A stretch of 10,936 nucleotides of DNA from Butyrivibrio sp. (GTDB lineage: Bacteria; Bacillota_A; Clostridia; Lachnospirales; Lachnospiraceae): positions 1-10,936 of the forward strand of contig JAILOW010000168.1 in NCBI GenBank assembly GCA_024690635.1, read 5' to 3'. Both the position numbers and the translations under genes were made by a program. Every line of letters begins with the position of its first letter. Within the stretch, counting starts at the first letter, position 1. Shown piece by piece: positions 1 to 5,858 of this stretch. Under the pieces are notes generated by a model. It saw only the letters and a program-made list of their open reading frames with translations. It made no database searches and had not been told where the DNA came from.

Positions 1-372
1 AAGGCTGCTCTTGGTGATGTAACTGATCAGGTTAAAGAGGTCAGCGGCGTTAAGCTTCTTGCAACTTCCGTAAAGGGCGTTGACATGAACGGACTTCGTG
101 ATCTTGGCGACCAGCTTAAGGCAAAGATCGGCGAAGGTGTAGTTGTTCTTATTTCAGAGGCTGACGGCAAGGTTAACCTTGTAACCATGGCTACTGACGG
201 AGCAATGGCTAAGGGGGCTCATGCAGGCAATCTTGTAAAAGCAATTGCACCCAAGGTTGGTGGTGGCGGCGGTGGTCGTCCCAACATGGCTCAGGCCGGC
301 GGTAAGAACCCTGCTGGTATCGCAGATGCACTTGCTGAAGCAGAGAAGGTACTCGGAGAGCAGATAAAATAA
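1..372 (+). CDS. alaS: Alanyl-tRNA synthetase, C-terminal end (partial)
   Basis: This is the last 123 codons of alanyl-tRNA synthetase, the cytosolic enzyme that charges tRNA-Ala; the 5' part lies outside the window. The reading frame is open from base 1 and ends at TAA 370-372. The visible part matches the C-Ala/DHHA1 region: a segment resembling VSGVKLLATSVKGVD, a strand-rich stretch (VVVLISEADGKVNLV), and the hallmark glycine-rich loop GGGGGGRPNMAQAGG followed by a closing helix (ALAEAEKVLGEQIK). In the family this domain binds the tRNA elbow and helps position tRNA for editing. No terminator hairpin is visible after the stop, and the rpsU promoter starts only about 10 bases later, so some read-through into rpsU is plausible. 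Catalytic and editing domains cannot be judged here. Confidence 0.95.
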   Translation, partial: KAALGDVTDQVKEVSGVKLLATSVKGVDMNGLRDLGDQLKAKIGEGVVVLISEADGKVNLVTMATDGAMAKGAHAGNLVKAIAPKVGGGGGGRPNMAQAGGKNPAGIADALAEAEKVLGEQIK

Positions 373-382
373 TAAATTTTGC

Positions 383-410
383 TTGACGCATGGATTTTTT
401 ATGATATAAT
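383..410 (+). promoter_or_regulatory. Sigma-A-type promoter for rpsU
   Basis: A TTGACG -35 element (383-388) and a perfect TATAAT -10 element (405-410) are separated by 16 bases in an AT-rich stretch. This predicts a transcription start near 417 and a leader of about 88 bases before the rpsU ATG. It begins just after the alaS stop codon, so rpsU can be expressed independently of alaS. Confidence 0.75.
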
Positions 411-419
411 TATTCATGT

Positions 420-447
420 TATGTGAGTAAAAACGGCTCAAAACATA
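420..447 (+). other. Possible hairpin in the rpsU 5' leader
   Basis: TATGT plus GAG (420-427) can pair with CTC (437-439) and ACATA (443-447), leaving a 9-base loop and a 3-base AAA bulge. It lies near the 5' end of the predicted rpsU transcript. It could be a stability or autoregulatory element, but the stem is short and interrupted, and I recognise no known ribosomal-protein leader family. Confidence 0.25.
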
Positions 448-504
448 GCAAATAACCCAATCAGTCATGTACTTGAAGGGACTGAAGGGAGGGTAAGAGT
501 AGAG

Positions 505-681
505 ATGTCAACTGTAGTAGTAAAAGAAAACGAGACTTTGGATAGCGCACTGCGTCGTTTCAAGAGAAGCTGCGCAAAGGCCGGCATTCAGCAGGAGATC
601 CGTAAGAGAGAACACTACGAGAAGCCTAGCGTACGACGCAAGAAGAAGTCTGAGGCAGCAAGAAAGCGCAAATATAACTAA
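505..681 (+). CDS. rpsU: 30S ribosomal protein S21
   Basis: This encodes a 58-residue, very basic protein that matches bS21 of the small ribosomal subunit, where the family sits near the anti-Shine-Dalgarno region and the mRNA exit. Recognisable features are the N-terminal [18 protein letters not shown] segment, a central [20 protein letters not shown] segment, and an Arg/Lys-rich tail ([15 protein letters not shown]). The length is normal for Firmicutes S21. The ATG is preceded by a GGAGGG ribosome binding site (488-493) with a rather long spacer of about 11 bases. The gene stands alone between its own promoter and a strong terminator. Its position after alaS is consistent with a clostridial chromosome. 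I see nothing odd in the coding part. Confidence 0.96.
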   Translation: MSTVVVKENETLDSALRRFKRSCAKAGIQQEIRKREHYEKPSVRRKKKSEAARKRKYN

Positions 682-689
682 TCAATAAG

Positions 690-723
690 AAAAGTCCTTG
701 GTCTACCCAAGGACTTTTGTTAT
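690..723 (+). terminator. Rho-independent terminator after rpsU
   Basis: A 12-bp perfect stem (690-701 paired with 707-718, core AGTCCTTGG/CCAAGGACT) has a 5-base loop and ends in a T-rich run (TTTTGTTAT). It starts 9 bases after the rpsU stop and separates rpsU from the metallophosphoesterase unit. Confidence 0.9.
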
Positions 724-777
724 ATCACAGAAAACATTGTATTGTATCCATATAAGAGGTTATAAGAGTAGTTTTTT

Positions 778-1650
778 ATGGTATATATTGTTCTGATTAT
801 TTTTATACTGATTGTTGCAATGATTGCTGTGATCTATCATGACACTCATAGTTTCGTGGTTAGAAATTATGAGGTGAGGTCGGATAAGGTCGGGGGGGAT
901 TACAGGATCGTTTTTCTTACGGACCTTCATGGATATGAGTTCGGGAAGGGGAATGAGAAGCTTTTGGCAGCTATAAGAGACCAGAGGCCTGATGCGATTG
1001 TTTGCGGCGGCGATATGTTTAATGCCAAGGCAAAGAAAAAGAAAGATGTAAGGACTGATACAGGACTTAAGCTTTTGAAGGAGCTTGCCGGGGAATTTAC
1101 TGTTTTTGCTGCAAACGGCAATCATGAGAGAAAGGTAAAGACTTATACCAAAGAGCATGGAAATCTGTTTTCAAGGTATAAGGCTGAACTTGAAAGAGCG
1201 AATGTAAAGTATCTTGAAGATGATTCTTTTGTGCTTGAAAATAGAAATATCAGGATTACAGGGCTTGATACGGAGCTTGAATACTTCAGGAAATTTGTTA
1301 AAACAAAAATGGATTCGGATTATCTGGAGTCAAAACTTGGAAAGATATCTTCCATAGAGAAAGGAAGATTTCAGATTCTTTTGGCTCATAATCCTCAGTA
1401 TTTTAAAGAATATTGCAATTGGGGTGCGGATCTGACGCTTGCAGGTCATTTCCACGGCGGTATAGTAAGGCTTCCTTTTATAGGAGGAGTCATTTCGCCG
1501 GCGTTTAATCTTTTCCCCAGATATTCAGGCGGCAGGTATGAATCGGACGATAAGGTCATGATACTTAGCTGCGGTCTTGGAACCCACACAATTAACGTAA
1601 GGATGTTTAACCCCGGAGAGGTTTCCGTTATTGATATAAAAGGAGTTTGA
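778..1650 (+). CDS. Membrane-anchored calcineurin-like metallophosphoesterase
   Basis: This 290-residue protein belongs to the calcineurin-like metallophosphoesterase superfamily, closest in layout to the YkuE/YaeI group. Residues 2-20 form a strongly hydrophobic N-terminal anchor. The binuclear metal-site motifs are all present in order: FLTDLHG (D49, H51), GGDMF (D79), NGNHE (N115, H116), LLAHNP (H204) and GHFHGG (H224, H226). It should therefore be an active metal-dependent hydrolase at the membrane. Some relatives act on UDP-diacylglucosamine or other phospholipid-like phosphodiesters, but the substrate here cannot be read from sequence. The ribosome binding site is weak (purine-rich TAAGAGTAG), but no better start is visible. 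It is followed by scpA after one base, so the three genes are probably co-transcribed. No convincing dedicated promoter is seen; a TTGTAT/TATAAG pair (737-742, 761-766, 18-base spacer) is only a weak candidate. Confidence 0.88.
   Translation: MVYIVLIIFILIVAMIAVIYHDTHSFVVRNYEVRSDKVGGDYRIVFLTDLHGYEFGKGNEKLLAAIRDQRPDAIVCGGDMFNAKAKKKKDVRTDTGLKLLKELAGEFTVFAANGNHERKVKTYTKEHGNLFSRYKAELERANVKYLEDDSFVLENRNIRITGLDTELEYFRKFVKTKMDSDYLESKLGKISSIEKGRFQILLAHNPQYFKEYCNWGADLTLAGHFHGGIVRLPFIGGVISPAFNLFPRYSGGRYESDDKVMILSCGLGTHTINVRMFNPGEVSVIDIKGV
1641..1645 (+). promoter_or_regulatory. scpA ribosome binding site inside the upstream gene
   Basis: AGGAG lies in the last codons of the metallophosphoesterase gene, 6 bases before the scpA ATG. 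This arrangement suggests translational coupling of the two genes. Confidence 0.7.
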
Positions 1651-1651
1651 A

Positions 1652-2401
1652 ATGTCTTTGGAGATAAAGCTTCAGGTGTTTGAAGGTCCCATGGATCTTT
1701 TGATGCATCTGATAGATAAAAACCAGATCGATATATATGACATACCCATTGTTACGATAACAGAGCAGTACATGGAGTATATCAATGCCATGCAGAAAGA
1801 GGACATGGACATTACCAGCGAGTTCCTCGTGATGGCTGCAACTCTCATTGATATCAAGTGCAGGATGCTCCTTCCCAAGGAGGTCAATGAAGAGGGCGAA
1901 GAAGAGGACCCCAGAGCAGAGCTTGTTGAAAAGCTCCTTGAGTACAAGATGTACAAGTATATGGCCTGCGAGCTTAAGGACAGGCAGATGGATGCCGGAA
2001 TGCAGTGGTACAGACAAAAAGATATCCCTAAGGAAGTCAAGGACTATGAACTTCCCATTGACTTTGAGGATCTTATTGGTGATACCACATTGTCAAAGCT
2101 CAATGAGATCTTCCAGGAGCTGTTGAAGAGGCAGGAAGACAAGGTGGACCCCATCCGAAGCAAATTCGGAAACATCGAAAAAGAAGAGATCGATATGGAT
2201 GCCAAGACCCTTTATATCAAGGCGTATGTAAGAGAGCATTCCAGATTCAGTTTCAGACAGCTTTTGGAAAATCAAAAGAGCAAATCCGAGATCATTGTTA
2301 CTTTCCTTGTTATTCTTGAGGAAATGAAGCTTGGAGAAATAGAGATCGAACAGGAGGATACTTTCGGAGATATTATGATAACCTCCAGAAAGGCTAGCTA
2401 A
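1652..2401 (+). CDS. scpA: Segregation and condensation protein A (kleisin)
   Basis: This 249-residue protein matches ScpA, the kleisin that bridges the SMC heads and binds an ScpB dimer in the bacterial condensin complex on the nucleoid. The N-terminus carries the signature FEGPMDLLMHLIDKNQIDIYDIPI, which in the family contacts the SMC neck. The middle is acidic (EEGEEEDPRAELVEKLLEYK), and the C-terminal part (RFSFRQLLENQKSKSEIIVTFLVILEEMKLGEIEIEQ) is the winged helix that binds the SMC cap. Length is typical (about 240-260). The start is fixed by AGGAG 6 bases upstream, overlapping the end of the previous gene. scpB follows after one base, the classic scpAB arrangement, so both are co-translated. 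Nothing unusual is visible. Confidence 0.96.
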   Translation: MSLEIKLQVFEGPMDLLMHLIDKNQIDIYDIPIVTITEQYMEYINAMQKEDMDITSEFLVMAATLIDIKCRMLLPKEVNEEGEEEDPRAELVEKLLEYKMYKYMACELKDRQMDAGMQWYRQKDIPKEVKDYELPIDFEDLIGDTTLSKLNEIFQELLKRQEDKVDPIRSKFGNIEKEEIDMDAKTLYIKAYVREHSRFSFRQLLENQKSKSEIIVTFLVILEEMKLGEIEIEQEDTFGDIMITSRKAS

Positions 2402-2402
2402 G

Positions 2403-2972
2403 ATGACCAGAGAAGAAGGCGCTGCCATAATTGAGGCAATTCTTTTTACAATGGGAGATTCTGTTGAGGTAACGGCGCTTGCCAAGGCACTTGATACAGA
2501 TGCATCTCATATAAAAGATTATATTGAATATCTTAAGGAAAAATATAATAAGAAGGACAGCGGTATCGGATTTATCGAACTTGAAAAGTCCGTTCAGCTG
2601 TGCACCAAAAAAGAAATGTACGAGTATCTTGTAAAGATCGCCAAGGCTCCGAAAAAGGCGCAGCTTACGGATTCTCTTATGGAAACTCTTTCAATAATAG
2701 CTTACAAGCAGCCAATTACAAGGCTTGAAGTTGAAAAGATAAGAGGAGTAAACAGTGACCACGCGGTAAACAGACTTGTGGAGTTCGGGCTTGTTCAGGA
2801 GCTTGGAAGACTTGATGCTCCGGGGCGTCCTCTTTTATTTGGAACAACCGAAGAGTTCCTTAGAAGCTTCGGCGTCAGATCTCTTGAAGAACTGCCTTCC
2901 ATCGGAACGGTTCAGGTGGAAGAATTCAAGGCTGAAGCGGAACAGGAGATAAACGTAAAACTGGATATCTGA
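2403..2972 (+). CDS. scpB: Segregation and condensation protein B
   Basis: This 189-residue protein matches ScpB, which dimerises and binds the central part of ScpA in the SMC-ScpAB condensin. It has two winged-helix domains, roughly residues 1-75 and 85-160. The second contains the family signature LSIIAYKQPITRLEVEKIRG, followed by the conserved stretch LGRLDAPGRPLLFGTTEEFL and a typical ending (FGVRSLEELP). Length is normal. The ATG is one base after the scpA stop, with a GAAAGG purine stretch about 10 bases upstream inside scpA, so translation is coupled. A terminator begins 7 bases after its stop and closes the metallophosphoesterase-scpA-scpB unit. Confidence 0.96.
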   Translation: MTREEGAAIIEAILFTMGDSVEVTALAKALDTDASHIKDYIEYLKEKYNKKDSGIGFIELEKSVQLCTKKEMYEYLVKIAKAPKKAQLTDSLMETLSIIAYKQPITRLEVEKIRGVNSDHAVNRLVEFGLVQELGRLDAPGRPLLFGTTEEFLRSFGVRSLEELPSIGTVQVEEFKAEAEQEINVKLDI

Positions 2973-2979
2973 TTTTATG

Positions 2980-3017
2980 GGAGAATACCGAATTATTTTT
3001 GGTATTCTCCTTTTATT
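2980..3017 (+). terminator. Rho-independent terminator after scpB
   Basis: A 10-bp perfect stem, GGAGAATACC (2980-2989) with GGTATTCTCC (3001-3010), has an 11-base loop and is followed by TTTTATTT. The T-run overlaps the start of the next promoter. Confidence 0.88.
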
Positions 3018-3043
3018 TACTTGGTTTTATGGTATACTATACT
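3016..3043 (+). promoter_or_regulatory. Candidate promoter of the carboxyltransferase/Na+ pump operon
   Basis: TTTACT (3016-3021) and TATACT (3038-3043) are separated by 16 bases, giving a transcription start near 3050 and a leader of about 47 bases. A second TATACT at 3033-3038 overlaps the chosen -10 but has no suitable -35. The promoter begins inside the T-run of the scpB terminator. The leader is too short for a known riboswitch; it holds only a weak six-pair hairpin (AAAGTT/AGCTTT). Confidence 0.55.
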
Positions 3044-3084
3044 GTGACTAAAGTTGCGGTATCATAGCTTTAAAATATATTTAC

Positions 3085-3089
3085 GGAGG
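3085..3089 (+). promoter_or_regulatory. Strong ribosome binding site of the operon's first gene
   Basis: GGAGG lies 7 bases before the ATG at 3097. It is one of the best Shine-Dalgarno matches in the window, consistent with high expression of this operon. Confidence 0.8.
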
Positions 3090-3096
3090 TAAAGAA

Positions 3097-4527
3097 ATGA
3101 GTAGTTCTTCACAAGCGAGTCAAAGAATCAATGCTTTGCTCGATGAAAACAGTTTCGTTGAGATCGGCGCTTCTGTTACAGCCAGAAGCACAGATTTCAA
3201 TCTGAAACAGGAAGAGACACCCTCAGACGGTGTTGTTACCGGATACGGTGTCATCGACGGCAGTCTGGTCTATGTTTACAGCCAGGATGCATCAGTCCTC
3301 GGAGGTTCCGTAGGCGAGATGCATGCCAAAAAGATCGTTCGTCTTTATGATCTTGCTATAAAGACCGGATCACCCGTTATCGGACTTATTGATTCTGCAG
3401 GACTTCGTCTTCAGGAAGCAACTGATGCGCTTAATGCATTCGGTGAGATTTATCTCAAGCAGGCAGAGGCATCAGGAGTTGTTCCTCAGATCACAGCAGT
3501 ATTCGGAAGCTGCGGTGGCGGTCTTGCACTTATTCCTGCTATTACGGATTTCACATTCATGGAGTCCGGGAAAGGCAAGCTTTTTGTAAATTCCCCCAAT
3601 GCGCTTGAGGGCAATTACAAGGAGAAGTGCGATACTTCTGCAGCTGACTGGCAGAGCAGCAATACAGGCAATGTTGATGTAGTTGCTGATGAGGCTTCTG
3701 TTTACGCTCAGATCAGAGAACTTGTTTCTCTTCTTCCTTCCAATAACGAGGATGGTGATTCATTTGTAGAGTGTACCGACGATCTTAACAGAGCATGTGA
3801 GAATCTTGATGGCGCTACTGCAGATCCTTCCATCATTGCAAGACAGATCTCTGACAACGGAGTATTCTTCGAGACCAAGAGAGACTATGCAAAAGAGATG
3901 GTTACAGGATTTATCAAGCTTAACGGTTCAACTGTCGGCCTTGTAGGTAACAGATGCGCTACCTTTGATGAGAACGGCAAAGAGGCTGATAAGTTCGAAG
4001 ATAAGCTTACAGCTCATGGCTGTAACAAGGCTGCTGAGTTTGTAAACTTCTGCGATGCTTTTGATATTCCTGTTCTTACACTTACAAATGCTACAGGCTT
4101 TGCTTCATCTACATGTGATGAAAAGAATGTGGCTAAGGCTGCGGGCAGACTTGTATATGCACTTGCAAATGCAACAATTCCCAAGGTTAATGTTGTTACA
4201 GGCAAGGCCTTCGGAAGTGCTTATGTGATCATGAACTCCAAGGCTGTTGGTGCTGATATCACTATCAGCTGGCCTGATGCACAGATCGGATCCATGGATG
4301 CATCACTTGCAGCCAAGATCATCTGCGATGGCAAGGATGCAGAAACTGTATCCAAGGCTGCCGATGATTATGCTAAGCTTCAGAACAATGTTAAGAGCGC
4401 AGCCGCAAGAGGATATGTGGATGAGATCATCGAAGCTGCCGATACAAGAAAGTATGTGATCGGTGCTTTTGAGATGCTTTATACAAAGAGAGATCAGCGT
4501 CCTGCAAAGAAGCACGGAACAGTTTAA
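3097..4527 (+). CDS. Biotin-dependent acyl-CoA carboxyltransferase (12S/MmdA-like)
   Basis: This 476-residue cytosolic protein is a crotonase-fold carboxyltransferase of the PccB/MmdA/12S type, which moves a carboxyl group between biotin and an acyl-CoA. Family features include NSFVEIG (18-24), GVVTGYGVIDG (45-55), GSVGEMHAKKI (70-80), the N-terminal oxyanion-hole loop GSCGGGLALIPAITDF (137-152), FCDAFDIPVLTL (318-329) and KAFGSAY (370-376), ending in RPAKKHG. Gene order matches mmdA of methylmalonyl-CoA decarboxylase operons. It differs from typical MmdA (about 510 residues) by lacking roughly 40 N-terminal residues. It also has DSAGLRLQE where DSGGARIQE is usual, NATGF for DVPGF, GSAY for GGAY, and SMDASLA for MGPEGA. 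The substrate may be methylmalonyl-CoA, malonyl-CoA or another acyl-CoA; the family assignment is firm, the substrate is not. Its stop overlaps an upstream in-frame ATG of the next frame (TAATG). Confidence 0.9.
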   Translation: MSSSSQASQRINALLDENSFVEIGASVTARSTDFNLKQEETPSDGVVTGYGVIDGSLVYVYSQDASVLGGSVGEMHAKKIVRLYDLAIKTGSPVIGLIDSAGLRLQEATDALNAFGEIYLKQAEASGVVPQITAVFGSCGGGLALIPAITDFTFMESGKGKLFVNSPNALEGNYKEKCDTSAADWQSSNTGNVDVVADEASVYAQIRELVSLLPSNNEDGDSFVECTDDLNRACENLDGATADPSIIARQISDNGVFFETKRDYAKEMVTGFIKLNGSTVGLVGNRCATFDENGKEADKFEDKLTAHGCNKAAEFVNFCDAFDIPVLTLTNATGFASSTCDEKNVAKAAGRLVYALANATIPKVNVVTGKAFGSAYVIMNSKAVGADITISWPDAQIGSMDASLAAKIICDGKDAETVSKAADDYAKLQNNVKSAAARGYVDEIIEAADTRKYVIGAFEMLYTKRDQRPAKKHGTV

Positions 4528-4529
4528 TG

Positions 4530-4536
4530 AAGGGAG
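4530..4536 (+). promoter_or_regulatory. Ribosome binding site that sets the OadG-like start
   Basis: AAGGGAG lies 8 bases before the ATG at 4545. The earlier ATG at 4527, which overlaps the previous stop codon, has no comparable site and would put six extra residues before the signal peptide, so 4545 is preferred. Confidence 0.75.
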
Positions 4537-4544
4537 CACTCAAA

Positions 4545-5399
4545 ATGAAACATAAATTGTGGGTTTTGGGCGTGATGATCAGCTGTCTTCTTGGACTTAC
4601 TGCATGCGGCGCCACAGGCGCACAGGATAATGCTGCCGGAAGTAGCAGATATCCGTCCGAACTGTTTTCAAATGAAAGGGTCACTGATTACGTCAATTAC
4701 CTTGAAAATGACGTATTCGAGCAGTGGTTCCAAAAGGGAATAACTCCCGAGAATTTCGAAGAGAAGGCATATGTTTCACTTGCCATGAACTTCGATCAGA
4801 GTACCGGTCAGATCCGTATCGATGATGACTACTACAATGTTCATAAGTCAGGATACGACAGCTGGTACAAATCACTTAACGATCTTGGATATGGCTCCAA
4901 GGATTCCATTGCAGGTGATCTTAACGTTACTGACGTAAAGACTGAGATCAACGGCGACGGTGTACTTGTTGCTCATGCCACACTTCAGGGAACAAAGCGT
5001 TCTGCTCTCATGGAAGTTTACCTTGGCAATGACTTCAATCCTACAGATATCGGTGTTACGGTAAACAAGACCACAGGAGAGAAGCTCGAGAATGCCGGAC
5101 TTAATACTCTTCTCGGAATGGGTATGGCTTTCTCAATTCTTATTATCATTTCGCTTATCATTTCACTTTTCCCTGTGCTCTTTGGAACAGGCAGAAAAAA
5201 GAAGGAAAGTGACAAGGATATTGCTAAAAAGGCAATGGACAATACCATCAGCCAGATCGAAGAGCAGGAAGAACTTGTCGGTGATGCTGAACTTGTTGCG
5301 GTTATCGCAGCAGCCATTGCTGCCTATGAAGGCAGTGGTTCCACTGACGGATTCCGTGTAAGATCCATTAAAAAAGCTAAATCAAACTGGAAAAGATAA
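4545..5399 (+). CDS. Lipoprotein-type OadG/MmdD subunit of the Na+-pumping decarboxylase
   Basis: This 284-residue protein joins three parts. Residues 1-21 are a lipoprotein signal peptide with lipobox LTAC (cleavage before C21). Residues 22-186 form a mostly acidic extracytoplasmic domain (YPSELFSNERVTDYVNYLEN, TGQIRIDDDYY, VKTEINGDGVLVAHATLQ) that I cannot assign. Residues 187-213 are one membrane helix, followed by a cytosolic tail with RKKKESDKD and the OadG-like end AELVAVIAAAIAAYEGSGS...GFRVRSIKK. In characterised complexes the small gamma/delta subunit (OadG about 80, MmdD about 115 residues) holds the carboxyltransferase on the membrane beta subunit. The tail and the position between carboxyltransferase and biotin carrier point to the same job here. 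The large outside domain is extra compared with those subunits; it may sense or scaffold. The start is set by AAGGGAG. Confidence 0.82.
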   Translation: MKHKLWVLGVMISCLLGLTACGATGAQDNAAGSSRYPSELFSNERVTDYVNYLENDVFEQWFQKGITPENFEEKAYVSLAMNFDQSTGQIRIDDDYYNVHKSGYDSWYKSLNDLGYGSKDSIAGDLNVTDVKTEINGDGVLVAHATLQGTKRSALMEVYLGNDFNPTDIGVTVNKTTGEKLENAGLNTLLGMGMAFSILIIISLIISLFPVLFGTGRKKKESDKDIAKKAMDNTISQIEEQEELVGDAELVAVIAAAIAAYEGSGSTDGFRVRSIKKAKSNWKR

Positions 5400-5412
5400 A
5401 AAAACATATATC

Positions 5413-5440
5413 GAGCACGGAAACCATCAAGTCAGTGCTC
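5413..5440 (+). other. Short hairpin before the biotin-carrier gene
   Basis: GAGCAC (5413-5418) can pair with GTGCTC (5435-5440) around a 16-base loop, ending 4 bases before the AAAGGAG ribosome binding site. It has no T-run, so it is not a terminator. It might affect mRNA processing or the higher translation of the carrier, but a 6-bp stem is weak evidence. Confidence 0.3.
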
Positions 5441-5443
5441 TGT

Positions 5444-5451
5444 GAAAGGAG
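5444..5451 (+). promoter_or_regulatory. Ribosome binding site that sets the biotin-carrier start
   Basis: GAAAGGAG lies 5 bases before the ATG at 5457. A GTG at 5442 is in frame five codons earlier but overlaps this site and has no site of its own, so the ATG is the likely start. Confidence 0.8.
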
Positions 5452-5456
5452 ATACA

Positions 5457-5819
5457 ATGAAGAACTATACAATAACCGTTAACGGAAACGTATATGATGT
5501 AACAGTAGAAGAGGGCGCAGGTTCAGGAGCAGCTCCCGTAGCAGCTGCAGCTCCCGCTCCCAAGGCACCCGCAGCTCCTGCAAAGAAGGCTAGCGCAGGC
5601 GCAGGTTCAGTGAAGATCGAGGCAGGCGCAGCAGGAAAGGTTCTCAGAATCGATGCTAACGTTGGCCAGTCTGTAAAGAAGGGCGATACAGTTATTACTC
5701 TTGAGTCTATGAAGATGGAGATCCCTATGGTTGCTCCTTCAGACGGAACAGTAGCAAGCATCGACGTAGCTGCAGGTGATTCTGTTGAGGCAGGAAGAGT
5801 TCTGGCAACACTTAACTGA
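5457..5819 (+). CDS. Biotin carboxyl carrier subunit (1.3S/MmdC-like)
   Basis: This 120-residue protein is the free biotin carrier that shuttles the carboxyl group between the carboxyltransferases and the membrane pump. An N-terminal strand segment (MKNYTITVNGNVYDVTVEE, 1-19) resembles the start of the propionibacterial transcarboxylase 1.3S subunit. Residues 20-50 are a flexible Ala/Pro/Gly linker (GAAPVAAAAPAPKAPAAPA), typical of swinging-arm carriers. Residues 51-120 form the biotinyl domain with the site ESMKMEIP, in which K86 is the predicted biotinylated lysine. The residue before MKM is Ser, where Ala (AMKM) is most common; this should still be recognised by biotin ligase. It is the only carrier in the operon and so probably serves both carboxyltransferases encoded with it. 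A promoter is not needed, since it lies within the operon. Confidence 0.92.
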   Translation: MKNYTITVNGNVYDVTVEEGAGSGAAPVAAAAPAPKAPAAPAKKASAGAGSVKIEAGAAGKVLRIDANVGQSVKKGDTVITLESMKMEIPMVAPSDGTVASIDVAAGDSVEAGRVLATLN

Positions 5820-5846
5820 TGTCTAGTATTTCAATAAATAGAGAAA

Positions 5847-5852
5847 TGAGGA
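5847..5852 (+). promoter_or_regulatory. Ribosome binding site of the beta-subunit gene
   Basis: TGAGGA lies 6 bases before the ATG at 5859. It is a moderate match, weaker than the sites before the first gene and the carrier. Confidence 0.5.
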
Positions 5853-5858
5853 TATAAA

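Noticed and set aside
154..468. A 104-codon minus-strand frame across the end of alaS
   Set aside because: It overlaps the certain alaS C-terminal coding sequence and the rpsU promoter, and its translation resembles no known protein.
3044..3096. A riboswitch or attenuator in the operon leader
   Set aside because: The leader is about 47 bases, contains only a weak six-pair hairpin, and shows no terminator or known aptamer core.
4527..4544. The ATG overlapping the stop of the acyl-CoA carboxyltransferase as start of the OadG-like gene
   Set aside because: The ATG at 4545 has AAGGGAG at ideal spacing and gives a clean lipoprotein signal; the earlier ATG has no such site.
5413..5440. An internal terminator before the biotin-carrier gene
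   Set aside because: The stem is only 6 bp with a 16-base loop and no T-run follows it.
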